Shown here: positions 16,989-25,216 of the stretch, in pieces | Numbering within the stretch: the first letter of the stretch is position 1 | Layout: each line of letters begins with the position of its first letter | From: HTCC2207 sp002685195 | Lineage (GTDB): Bacteria > Pseudomonadota > Gammaproteobacteria > Pseudomonadales > Porticoccaceae | NCBI GenBank assembly: GCA_051201675.1 | Contig: CP179212.1 | Span: 2,604,001 to 2,668,000 of the forward strand | Direction: 5' to 3' | Length of the DNA stretch: 64,000 bases | Made by a program: the position numbers and the translations under genes | Notes under the pieces: model-generated | Told to the model about the DNA's origin: nothing | Databases searched by the model: none | What the model saw: the letters and a program-made list of their open reading frames with translations, nothing else

Positions 16989-18843
16989 ATTCGATCTCAC
17001 GACTAAATCCTGGGATATTAATACCCTGATTTGTAATAGATACTGATTTCTCATCAATCAAGTTTTCACCAAATCGATAGATAACGTTTAAACTCCCTCT
17101 ATCGGCCTGCTCAGCATAATCATTAGCGCATTGACGAGTGCGCTCACGTCGAGTTAGGTACTCAGAAAAAGTAGATTCATAGCGGCGCGCTAACATAGTA
17201 TTGGTTTTATCTGCCGACAGGACAACCGCTGTCGCATTATTACCGCCAAACCCTTTCGAATTAATAAAGGCTACTTGCATTGGTTCTGCACTAACATCGA
17301 TATCTTTGAGAGCGAAAGTAAGCTGGTCCTGCTGCACATCCTCAGCAATCTCTGAAACCGTTTTTATCCCAGGGATTAAGCCATGCTTAAAGGTCCCCAG
17401 TGAAGAAATCAACTGATCACCACTTGCCGCTGCTATGGTATGGCCCACGTAGGCTTTCACCGCAGTGACGGGCCATTGAGTAATATCAAACGCCTTCGCC
17501 ACGCGACTAATCAATTCAGACTCTGTCACCCGATTAGCTGGCGTGCTAGACCCATGAGCATGGACAAAACTATGCTTTTGTACCGTTTCTTTACCGACAA
17601 TATTTACTGCAGCAGCAACCGCCTTGGCAAATGAAATGTAATTACCTACGCCAGGCGCTGAAATAGATTTTTTAATCCCATCGGCATTAATGAATACCTC
17701 TGGCACAGCCCCGTGAATGTCAGCACCCAACTCTATTGCTAACTGGTCATCCATTAACACAATATATTGAGTGGCCTCGGACAGAGTAAATCCACAGTTT
17801 TCACCAAAGGGTCGGCTAGCACGGCGCCAATCCGGGGTTGCTGACTTATCAATTTTGCAAAGATTATCGTCGCTTCCAAGAGCACTCATATTGGAGAACC
17901 CTTCTGACATCTCTGGTGTTATTGGCGCTTCTGCATTACCAACTATCGCAACACGGCGTCGTCCACCGCGAATATCTCGAACAGCTCCATGCAAAGTATA
18001 AAGAAAGCTAGCGCAGGCACCTGTTGTAGCTTCAGTATGGCCAACACTTCCGAGAATGTACGCATTGACAAAATCAGCTGGCATAGAATTTAAACCAAGA
18101 GCAGCCTGCTTTGCTGTTGTTCGTTCTCCTTTCAGCCGAGCCTGAAATAAACCCGCCATACCCTCTTCATCGATTTGACCAAAGACGCTTGAAGAATAGA
18201 CACCGACTTGATCAGGACTAATCTTGTCTACCACTGAGTCCCAAGGAATACCCATAGAATGAATTGCATCACTGGCACCAAGCAATGCCATTTGTAACCC
18301 TCGTGGATGAAACCGAGAATTGTAGTGGTCTGACAGTTTGAGTCCTCGTGGCAGCTGTCCCGCCGCCTTAGCAGCAAGTTCGTAGTGTGAAGAAACCAAA
18401 AACTCTGCTGTACCTGCAGTGGTTACCTCAATTTTTCCATCGCTAAGCTCCCGAATACTCCAACCCTCAGGAAGTTGTTTGGGCACATCACGTTTAAGCA
18501 TTACAAATACAGCTTGGTGATCTAAAAAGTCTGTTTTTCGATGGCCAAGCAAATTATCGGCGTCAAAATGTTCAATTTTGCGTACTAAGGTGCCATCAAT
18601 AACGGCTTTCTTATATTTATCAGCCACTAATGCTGCGTCAAGAATCTCACCGCCAGAATCTGTATATCCTTCACTTCCCGCTGTTACCAACCCCATCAAG
18701 CACGCTAAGCTAACGATAGTTTGTTGCTGTTGATCCACGGGTAAAGACTCTAAAACCATTCGCCTAAATGCTTGATGGGAAGAACTGCGCCCCGCGGCGT
18801 TAAACCCCCCAAAACCAACAATTACCGGCAGTGCATCAGTCAT
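16954..18843 (-). CDS. fabY: Beta-ketoacyl-ACP synthase FabY
   Basis: A 629-residue condensing enzyme resembling FabY of Pseudomonas aeruginosa (about 634 residues), which starts fatty acid synthesis by condensing acetyl-CoA with malonyl-ACP in place of FabH. The opening LPVIVGFGGFNAAGRSS is characteristic. The Cys-His-His triad of FabB/F-type enzymes is visible: Cys277 in TTGACASF, His430 in HAHGSST, His468 in YVGHTIAAASGDQ. It is cytosolic. The gene is divergent from an AraC-type regulator; the 117-base gap contains two TATAAT-like boxes on the minus strand and a perfect 14-base palindrome in the likely fabY leader. Its end overlaps the protease gene tail to tail. Confidence 0.9.
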   Translation of the reverse strand: MTDALPVIVGFGGFNAAGRSSSHQAFRRMVLESLPVDQQQQTIVSLACLMGLVTAGSEGYTDSGGEILDAALVADKYKKAVIDGTLVRKIEHFDADNLLGHRKTDFLDHQAVFVMLKRDVPKQLPEGWSIRELSDGKIEVTTAGTAEFLVSSHYELAAKAAGQLPRGLKLSDHYNSRFHPRGLQMALLGASDAIHSMGIPWDSVVDKISPDQVGVYSSSVFGQIDEEGMAGLFQARLKGERTTAKQAALGLNSMPADFVNAYILGSVGHTEATTGACASFLYTLHGAVRDIRGGRRRVAIVGNAEAPITPEMSEGFSNMSALGSDDNLCKIDKSATPDWRRASRPFGENCGFTLSEATQYIVLMDDQLAIELGADIHGAVPEVFINADGIKKSISAPGVGNYISFAKAVAAAVNIVGKETVQKHSFVHAHGSSTPANRVTESELISRVAKAFDITQWPVTAVKAYVGHTIAAASGDQLISSLGTFKHGLIPGIKTVSEIAEDVQQDQLTFALKDIDVSAEPMQVAFINSKGFGGNNATAVVLSADKTNTMLARRYESTFSEYLTRRERTRQCANDYAEQADRGSLNVIYRFGENLIDEKSVSITNQGINIPGFSREIEFNVESSWQDMQ

Positions 18844-18880
18844 GCGTTAAGTCTCTAGTATTTTAAAAGGGCTAGTCTAA

Positions 18881-18894
18881 AAGTAATATTACTT
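18881..18894. promoter_or_regulatory. Perfect 14-base palindrome upstream of fabY
   Basis: AAGTAATATTACTT is identical to its reverse complement. It lies 37 bases before the fabY start and 67 before the AraC-type gene, in a 117-base divergent promoter region. A repressor or activator dimer could bind here; the A+T-rich surroundings raise the chance of coincidence. Confidence 0.4.
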
Positions 18895-18960
18895 AATTTC
18901 TTTGGTTTTTTAGCCATTATATTTAATTAATTAGACATTATATGTTAAATTTGTTCTATT

Positions 18961-19944
18961 ATGGCGTTCAATCTCACATTGCTACTTTGCGACAACATGC
19001 TTGTTTCCAGCAGCACCCTAGCAGCTGAAATTTTTAATTTTGCCCAAGCGATGGCAAAAGCAAACCGAAATTCCACGCAAGAAGTGATAATTCGAAGAGT
19101 TAGCGCAGATGGCCTTCCCGTTCAAACCTCATCTGGATTCGAATTAACACCAACCCATAATCTTAACAATGTCTTCCCCAGTGATTTAATTCATGTCCCT
19201 GCACTTTGGAGAAACCCAAGACCTATCGTTCGAAAGCATCATCAATATATACCTTGGCTCCAACAACAACATCAGCAAAATAGCGCTATCACTGCAGTGG
19301 GCACCGGCGTCTGTTTCGTCGCCGAAGCTGGACTATTAGATAATAAACTAGCAACAACTCACTGGCACTACTTTGATGCTCTACAGAAGGACTACCCAGC
19401 CGTTCATCTAAATCGAGAACATTTTACAACCCAAGATAGTAATATCTATTGTGCTGCTAGCATCAATGCAATGGCTGAGTTAATGATGCATCAGGTAGAG
19501 AGATATTTTGGACGCGTTATTTCTCGCCAAGCTCAGCGAAATTTTTTCCACGAAATTCGACATATTGCTAATCCAGTTGATTTTAGTGATATGAAACAAA
19601 AACCACACAGTGACGAGGCCATCGTACAAAGTCAGATCTGGATTCAGGATAATTTGAATAAGCCCATAGCTATTCCAAGCTTAGCAAAGCAATTTGGGTT
19701 GACCACCCGCACATTCAACCGTCGATTTAAGAGTGCCGTTGGCAGTACTCCCAACAACTATCTGACTGAAACAAGAATGACATTCGCGTGTGATTTACTT
19801 AAAAATACAGACTTATCAATTGTCGATGTGGCCAGCTATAGTGGCTATCCCGAGGCAAGTTGGTTCTCCTCAAGATTTCGACAATGGTCTGGCAACAGCC
19901 CCCTGTCTTACCGAAAAACAGTCCGTGCTAAACTGTTCGAGTGA
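18961..19944 (+). CDS. GATase1-like AraC-family transcriptional regulator
   Basis: A 327-residue regulator. Residues 1 to about 195 form a DJ-1/PfpI-like domain (LTLLLCDNMLVSSSTLAAEI; the elbow region VGTGVCFVAEAGLL carries a Cys), and about 215-327 an AraC/XylS double helix-turn-helix (IPSLAKQFGLTTRTFNRRFK; IVDVASYSGYPEASWFSSRF). Members such as GbdR and CdhR sense small amines; the ligand here is unknown. It is transcribed away from fabY and could regulate it, which is inference from position only. The stop is nine bases from the convergent serA gene. Confidence 0.87.
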   Translation: MAFNLTLLLCDNMLVSSSTLAAEIFNFAQAMAKANRNSTQEVIIRRVSADGLPVQTSSGFELTPTHNLNNVFPSDLIHVPALWRNPRPIVRKHHQYIPWLQQQHQQNSAITAVGTGVCFVAEAGLLDNKLATTHWHYFDALQKDYPAVHLNREHFTTQDSNIYCAASINAMAELMMHQVERYFGRVISRQAQRNFFHEIRHIANPVDFSDMKQKPHSDEAIVQSQIWIQDNLNKPIAIPSLAKQFGLTTRTFNRRFKSAVGSTPNNYLTETRMTFACDLLKNTDLSIVDVASYSGYPEASWFSSRFRQWSGNSPLSYRKTVRAKLFE

Positions 19945-19953
19945 TGATCAAGC

Positions 19954-21123
19954 CTACAATAACCTTACTCTCATTACTCCATCAACCTGGGCAATTTTCT
20001 CTTTAAGTTGAGTGCTAATATCACCCTCAACATCAATAATGTTATAAGCAATCTCGCCTCGGCTTTTATTCACCATATCCACAACGTTAATCTCGGAGTC
20101 TGCTAGTATTGATAAGACACTACCCAAGACTTTGGGCACATTATTATTACTAAAGGTAATTCTAGAGCCACCGTTACGGCTCATTTTAGTCGGCGGATAA
20201 TTCACTGAATTATGAATATTTCCATTTTCAAGAAAATCTTTTAACTGATCAGCCGCCATGACTGCACAATTTTCTTCTGCTTCTGCTGTACTTGCGCCGA
20301 TATGAGGCATCAATAATACGTTTTTCCGTCCAAGCAGGGCAGGCGTTGGGAAGTCACTGATATATCCAGCGATGCTGCCTGTCTCTAAGGCGTCTACCAT
20401 GTCGTCTGTATTCACAATTTCTTCTCGAGCAAAATTGAGAATCTTAGCCGTGCTTTTCATTCCACTGAGCGTTTCGTGATTGATTAAATGTTTAGTCGCT
20501 GGAATCGCTGGCACGTGTAAGGTGACAAAATCTGCAGTGGCTAACAACTTTTCCAAACTCTCCATACGCTCTACCCGACTGGACAACTGCCATGCAGCTT
20601 CAACCGAAATCGCGGGATCATACCCAATGACATCCATGCCCAGATCTAAGGCTAAGTTAGCAATGATAGAACCGATAGCTCCCAGGCCAACAACACCTAA
20701 GGTCTTACCTGTGACTTCCGAACCTGCAAAACGCTTCTTTTCTTTCTCTAAGAGTTTCCCCATTTCGCCAGAGTCGTCCATATGATCTAGTTCTTGGACA
20801 TAACTCATACCACCATAGATATCTCGCGAACCTAAAAGCAATCCCGCAACGATTAATTCTTTCACTGCATTTGCATTTGCACCTGGAGTATTAAAAACAA
20901 CAATACCTTGCTCTGTATATTGTTCTACAGGGATATTGTTAACCCCCGCACCAGCTCGTGCAACTGCCAACAAACTATCTGGAACAGCCTCAGTATGAAG
21001 CTTTTGACTCCTGAGCATAAAACCCTCGGGCGCCTCACAAGCTTCACCAATGATGTATTTGTCATTAGAGAAACGTTCTAGTCCTTTAGCAGACAAGGCA
21101 TTGTAAGTGCGAATGTTAAACAT
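19954..21123 (-). CDS. serA: D-3-phosphoglycerate dehydrogenase
   Basis: A 389-residue NAD-dependent dehydrogenase opening the serine pathway: 3-phosphoglycerate to 3-phosphohydroxypyruvate. It has the split substrate domain (ARAGAGVNNIPVEQYTEQGI), a Rossmann loop (LGVVGLGAIGSIIA), the catalytic region with NFAREEIVNTD and the HIGASTAEAEENCA His motif, and a C-terminal ACT domain (about residues 315-389; PKVLGSVLSILADSEINVVD) likely binding serine. This is the short ACT form. It lies 51 bases downstream of serC, so two consecutive pathway steps are co-transcribed. Confidence 0.95.
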   Translation of the reverse strand: MFNIRTYNALSAKGLERFSNDKYIIGEACEAPEGFMLRSQKLHTEAVPDSLLAVARAGAGVNNIPVEQYTEQGIVVFNTPGANANAVKELIVAGLLLGSRDIYGGMSYVQELDHMDDSGEMGKLLEKEKKRFAGSEVTGKTLGVVGLGAIGSIIANLALDLGMDVIGYDPAISVEAAWQLSSRVERMESLEKLLATADFVTLHVPAIPATKHLINHETLSGMKSTAKILNFAREEIVNTDDMVDALETGSIAGYISDFPTPALLGRKNVLLMPHIGASTAEAEENCAVMAADQLKDFLENGNIHNSVNYPPTKMSRNGGSRITFSNNNVPKVLGSVLSILADSEINVVDMVNKSRGEIAYNIIDVEGDISTQLKEKIAQVDGVMRVRLL

Positions 21124-21174
21124 GGTTTAGTCTCATTATTATCAATTTAATTAGTGTACTAGTCTCGCTAAGGC

Positions 21175-22302
21175 TCATTGGCTAACTTGCTGATATGCCC
21201 AATGAAGCCAGGGCATCAGCGCCTCTAAATCGGAAGCTTCCACTGTTGCTCCACACCAAATTCTCAACCCTGCAGGGGCATCCCGATAGGCTCCAATATC
21301 AAAAGCAACAGCCTCTTCATCAAGAACTTTAACAATTTTTTTCACCTGATCTGGATCTAAATCTAGGGTCAGGCAAACGCTGGTATTAGATATTTGTTGT
21401 GGGTTTTTCGCTAAAAAGTGGACCCAGTCATGCTGCTCAACAAAGGCCCTAATAACATCTAAATTAGCCTCAGATTTAGCCACCGCTACTTGATGTCCGC
21501 CAAGGGATTTGATCCAGCTAAGACTATCCAAATAGTCGGCAACACAGAGCATCGAGGGAGTATTAATTGTCTCCCCTCTAAAAATACCTTCAATGAGCTT
21601 TCCTGCTTTTGTCATGCGAAATATTTTTGGCATCGGCCAAGGAGGCATGTAATTTTCAAGCCTTTCAACCGCCCGCGGACTCAGAATTAACATACCATGA
21701 GCTCCTTCTCCACCGAGTACCTTCTGCCAGCTGTAGGTAACCACATCAAGCTTTTCCCAAGGTAGCGGCATGGCAAAAACAGCCGATGTTGCATCGCAAA
21801 TAGTCAGTCCAGTTCGATCATCGCTGATCCAATCTGCGTTAGGCACTTTTACGCCAGATGTCGTTCCGTTCCAAGTAAAAACAATATCATGATCAGGTTT
21901 AGTTTTAGTAAGATCCGGAAGAACCCCATAATCAGCAACATGGGTAGTTACGTTATCTAGCTTTAACTGCTTGGTGATATCCGTGAGCCAGCCACTTCCA
22001 AAGGACTCCCATGCACAAACATCAACTGGGCGCGCACCAAGTACAGACCACATAATCATTTCCACTGCACCAGTATCAGATGCTGGTACTACACCTACTC
22101 GATACCCTTCAGGCAAACCCAAAATGTCAGCAGTTTCTGTACAGACACGGCTCAATGCTGACTTACCAATGGCAGACCGATGAGATCGACCTAAGGTCGT
22201 CACATCGAGATTTTCGACACTATAGCCAGGGCGCTTTGTACAGGGCCCTGAAGAAAAGTTTGGGTTAGCCGGTTTCAAAGTCGGTTTCAAGATAATTTCC
22301 AT
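21175..22302 (-). CDS. serC: Phosphoserine aminotransferase (alphaproteobacterial-type subfamily)
   Basis: A 375-residue PLP enzyme converting phosphohydroxypyruvate and glutamate to phosphoserine and 2-oxoglutarate. The segments NPNFSSGPCTKRPGY, TLGRSHRSAIGKS, VPASDTGAVEMIMW and VVTYSWQKVLGGEGAHGM (PLP lysine in SWQK) match the subfamily common in Alphaproteobacteria (TIGR01365 type) rather than the E. coli SerC type (TIGR01364). It is followed by serA, whereas gammaproteobacterial serC is usually next to gyrA, pheA or hisC. The 179-base gap upstream of it holds no gene that I can see. Confidence 0.93.
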   Translation of the reverse strand: MEIILKPTLKPANPNFSSGPCTKRPGYSVENLDVTTLGRSHRSAIGKSALSRVCTETADILGLPEGYRVGVVPASDTGAVEMIMWSVLGARPVDVCAWESFGSGWLTDITKQLKLDNVTTHVADYGVLPDLTKTKPDHDIVFTWNGTTSGVKVPNADWISDDRTGLTICDATSAVFAMPLPWEKLDVVTYSWQKVLGGEGAHGMLILSPRAVERLENYMPPWPMPKIFRMTKAGKLIEGIFRGETINTPSMLCVADYLDSLSWIKSLGGHQVAVAKSEANLDVIRAFVEQHDWVHFLAKNPQQISNTSVCLTLDLDPDQVKKIVKVLDEEAVAFDIGAYRDAPAGLRIWCGATVEASDLEALMPWLHWAYQQVSQ

Positions 22303-22481
22303 CGTTATTCAATAATCGGAGGATTGGCGAGGTGTCGCGTATTCTACTATTTAGGTCGTATTAAGGAAACTTGTTTTAACTTAGCACCCATAAACGAAAG
22401 TTATATTGACCAAAGGTCTCGCTGAAGAACCACTGGTGCACAAGCATAGCGGTCTATGTTTTGATTAACCTAGGAGTTAGA

Positions 22482-23120
22482 TCAAAGTGCTGCTTGACGC
22501 TCTTTTTCGATTAAAAAACTTGCTACCTTTAACATCCCATCAAAGCCTTTTGACATACGCGTAGTCACTCTATATTTGCCATTGATAATGACCTCGGGTG
22601 TACCCTGAGTGCGATATCCTTTAGCGCGAGCCTTAGCTTGATTGACCATGCTGTTGACGCCAAAAGAGTTATAAACCTTTCTAAACTTAGCGGCATCTAC
22701 GCCCTGCTTGACAAAAAAGTTAGTCAAGTCTTCTTCAGACCTAATCTGTTGTTTTTTAACGTGTATAGCCTCGAACAGAGGAACATGGGTTTGATCTGAG
22801 ACTTTTAACGCTTTAGCCGTGTAGTAGGCTCGGGCGAACGGCTCTAGTGCAGTTTGCCAAATTGCAGGGGTACGCTGAAAATCAACATCTGAGGGTAACT
22901 TGTCTGCCCAGGGGTGAATGGTCCCCTCAAAGTTATAGCAATGAATACAGAGGTAATGAAATACTTCATTAACCTCAATTTTATTGGGGTTAGCTGTTCT
23001 AATTGCTTGAGGCAAAACCTCATAGTCAATGCCAGCTTCATATTCTTGCGCCTCTACTTGGGACAACGCCAGCGGCAGGAGCATTGTAATAATGAGTACT
23101 TTTTTAGACCATTCAAACAT
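22482..23120 (-). CDS. dsbA: Thiol:disulfide interchange protein DsbA, CIHC active site
   Basis: A 212-residue periplasmic oxidoreductase with a signal peptide (cleavage near QVEAQ, residue 25) and a thioredoxin fold interrupted by a helical domain. It introduces disulfides into exported proteins. The active site reads Cys58-Ile-His-Cys61, where DsbA normally has CPHC; the cis-proline loop is intact (GTPEV, Pro175). Its neighbours, a cytochrome c4 gene upstream and engB divergent, match the Pseudomonas dsbA locus, and c-type cytochrome maturation needs oxidised periplasmic thiols. The Pro-to-Ile change should alter the redox potential. Confidence 0.92.
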   Translation of the reverse strand: MFEWSKKVLIITMLLPLALSQVEAQEYEAGIDYEVLPQAIRTANPNKIEVNEVFHYLCIHCYNFEGTIHPWADKLPSDVDFQRTPAIWQTALEPFARAYYTAKALKVSDQTHVPLFEAIHVKKQQIRSEEDLTNFFVKQGVDAAKFRKVYNSFGVNSMVNQAKARAKGYRTQGTPEVIINGKYRVTTRMSKGFDGMLKVASFLIEKERQAAL

Positions 23121-23156
23121 TCTATTTTCCTTATTCTCGCCCTGGGGCTTTTAGAA

Positions 23157-23798
23157 TCAATTGAGCCCTGAAATATAATTCGCAACAGCTTTTATCTCTT
23201 TATCGCTAAGATTTGCGGCGACACCTTGCATAATCAATGCATTGCTGCCGCTATCTCGCTCACCTCGGCGATAAGCCAAGAGCTGCTTTTCAATGTAATC
23301 AGCATACTGGCCGCCTAACGCTGGGTATCCTGCTGGGCCATTGCCATTACCGGCGGGGGAGTGACAGCCGGTACAAGCTGCTACACCTGTTTTCATATTA
23401 CCGCCGCGATAGAGATTTTCACCAAAGTCTAATGCTTCCTGTGGCTCAGTAATTCCGATTAACTTAATCTCTTTAGCGCCCGAGATCTGTCGATCTTGGC
23501 TATCATAAAAGGCGGCCATGTCTTGCAAGTCTTGATCTGAGGAGGCGTTAAGAATACCCGTCATTTGAAGGATGACTCTTTCTCCAGATTTGACCATGCG
23601 TAACTGCTGGGTCATGTACTTTTCCCCCAGTCCGGCCAATTTGGGGAATGCAGGAACCATACTGTTGCCATCAACACCATGACATCCAGCACACATCATC
23701 ACTTTGTTCTTTCCTGCAGCAGCATCTCCAGCTGCAAACAATTGCGTAGCGGGCAACATAAAGGTTAGGCAAACAATCGCTAAAATACTTCTTTTCAT
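23157..23798 (-). CDS. Cytochrome c4, diheme periplasmic electron carrier
   Basis: A 213-residue protein with a signal peptide (MKRSILAIVCLTFMLPATQLFAAG) and two class I cytochrome c domains, each with one CxxCH haem site (CAGCH; CTGCH) and downstream Met ligands, arising by internal duplication. It carries electrons from the bc1 complex to terminal oxidases such as the caa3-type enzyme encoded later in this window. I start at ATG 23798 because the signal peptide begins there; an in-frame start at 23888 would add a 30-residue basic tail. It is 36 bases upstream of dsbA on the same strand. Confidence 0.94.
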   Translation of the reverse strand: MKRSILAIVCLTFMLPATQLFAAGDAAAGKNKVMMCAGCHGVDGNSMVPAFPKLAGLGEKYMTQQLRMVKSGERVILQMTGILNASSDQDLQDMAAFYDSQDRQISGAKEIKLIGITEPQEALDFGENLYRGGNMKTGVAACTGCHSPAGNGNGPAGYPALGGQYADYIEKQLLAYRRGERDSGSNALIMQGVAANLSDKEIKAVANYISGLN

Positions 23799-23935
23799 GG
23801 TTAATCCAATTCTCACAATCCGGTAGAATGTCCCCACAGGTATAAATGAACCCTGTGAATGGTAGCCTTTAAACGTAAGGCGTTGCATTATATACCAATA
23901 CTATAAGTTTCTTAAGCCAGTAGCGTCGATTTTCT

Positions 23936-24565
23936 ATGGATATAGCACCAATAAAATTTCAGTCCGCCGAATTTATAACGAGCGCACCTTCACTAAAGCA
24001 GTGTCCAGATGATGTCGGCTGTGAGGTCGCCTTTGCAGGCCGATCAAATGCAGGTAAATCTAGTGCGATTAATACACTCACTAGAAACAAGAATCTTGCG
24101 CGAACCAGCAAAACGCCTGGCCGCACTCAAATGATCAATTTTTTCCAGCTCGGTGAAGACCGGCGGCTAGTTGACCTCCCTGGGTATGGATATGCGAAAG
24201 TCCCTGTTGCAATGAAAGCTCAATGGGATCGACATATGGCAGAATATCTGCAGGCCCGCAAAAGTCTTGGGGGGCTCATTCTCTTAATGGACATTCGGCA
24301 TCCCTTGCAGGATTATGACAGGCAAATGCTCAACTGGGCTGCTCAAGCCGGGTTGCCCGTACATATTTTGTTGACCAAGTCTGACAAACTCAAACGCGGT
24401 CCAGCACAGAGTACGCTGTTAAAAGTAGAGAGCTTTTTGCGCGAGATGGACCCCGGAATAACCTTGCTGACAGTACAAATATTTTCTTCACTCAAGAAAC
24501 TGGGATTACCTGAATTAGAAGCTCAGTTAAATCATTGGTTGTCAGCGGACTTTGTTGCGAGCTAA
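23936..24565 (+). CDS. engB: Ribosome biogenesis GTPase YihA/EngB
   Basis: A 209-residue TRAFAC-class GTPase involved in assembly of the 50S subunit. Nucleotide motifs are complete: G1 GRSNAGKSS, G2 region TPGRTQ, G3 DLPGYG, G4 TKSD. It is divergent from the cytochrome c4-dsbA pair, as in Pseudomonas, and is followed by a strong hairpin terminator. The C-terminal PELEAQLNHWL helix is usual. Length and motifs leave no doubt about the family. Confidence 0.96.
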   Translation: MDIAPIKFQSAEFITSAPSLKQCPDDVGCEVAFAGRSNAGKSSAINTLTRNKNLARTSKTPGRTQMINFFQLGEDRRLVDLPGYGYAKVPVAMKAQWDRHMAEYLQARKSLGGLILLMDIRHPLQDYDRQMLNWAAQAGLPVHILLTKSDKLKRGPAQSTLLKVESFLREMDPGITLLTVQIFSSLKKLGLPELEAQLNHWLSADFVAS

Positions 24566-24585
24566 GACCATTTCTATATCGCAAA

Positions 24586-24619
24586 AAAAACCCTAACTCT
24601 TTTGGGAGTTAGGGTTTTT
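24586..24619 (+). terminator. Rho-independent terminator after engB
   Basis: AAAAACCCTAACTC (24586-24599) pairs perfectly with GAGTTAGGGTTTTT (24606-24619) around a six-base loop, ending in T residues. It lies 20 bases after the engB stop. The A/T flanks make it potentially active in both directions. Confidence 0.9.
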
Positions 24620-24818
24620 CTCTTTACTACAGGTCTTACTTTTACTTCTCTATCTCGGGGGAGATTATTTGCAATCATCACTTGCCTATTCTTTGACAGG
24701 GTTTAGTGGAGAAGTTCAATTTATTTTCAATATTTTATTATTTTTAGTAACTCAACTACTCTAAGTGTGTTTAATTTAAATAAACCAGTTCCTAAAATCT
24801 TGTTAGAAGGAGGCACAC

Positions 24819-25211
24819 ATGTTCGGCAGTTGCTTATGCGGCGAGATAAATTACGAAGTTGATTGTTTCAGCCCTGAAATCACTAATTGTCACTGTGGGA
24901 TGTGCCGCAAATTTCATGGGGCGGCTTTTGCGACCTACGGAAAAGTCCAGCTTAAAGACTTTCGGTGGCTGGAGGGTCAAAAGTTATTAACAATTTATCC
25001 ATCATCTAGTAATGCGGTGCGGGGGTTTTGTAGCCTTTGTGGATCAAGTCTTTACTATCAAATCACCCACCAGAAAAACCAACTTTCTATTGCTATTGGC
25101 ACCTTAGATGATGAGCCTTCCCGTGCTGTTGATAACAGTATTTTTTGTTCATCAAAACCAAAGTGGGTACAGCAAAACTCTAGTATTCCCGAGTATCCAG
25201 AGTGGAAATAG
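24819..25211 (+). CDS. GFA/CENP-V domain zinc protein
   Basis: A 130-residue protein of the glutathione-dependent formaldehyde-activating (GFA) fold family. Zinc-binding cysteines appear in the expected order: CLCG near the start, CHCGMCRKFHG in the structural site and FCSLCGSSLYYQ further on. Family members are often annotated as carbon-sulphur lyases or formaldehyde-activating enzymes, but most are uncharacterised, so no reaction is assigned. AAGGAGG lies seven bases before the ATG. It stands alone between engB and the convergent polA, only five bases from the latter's end. Confidence 0.87.
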   Translation: MFGSCLCGEINYEVDCFSPEITNCHCGMCRKFHGAAFATYGKVQLKDFRWLEGQKLLTIYPSSSNAVRGFCSLCGSSLYYQITHQKNQLSIAIGTLDDEPSRAVDNSIFCSSKPKWVQQNSSIPEYPEWK

Positions 25212-25216
25212 TCCCG

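Noticed and set aside
18924..18933. TAATTAATTA palindrome near the AraC-type gene
   Set aside because: It is short and in very A+T-rich DNA, so chance occurrence is likely.
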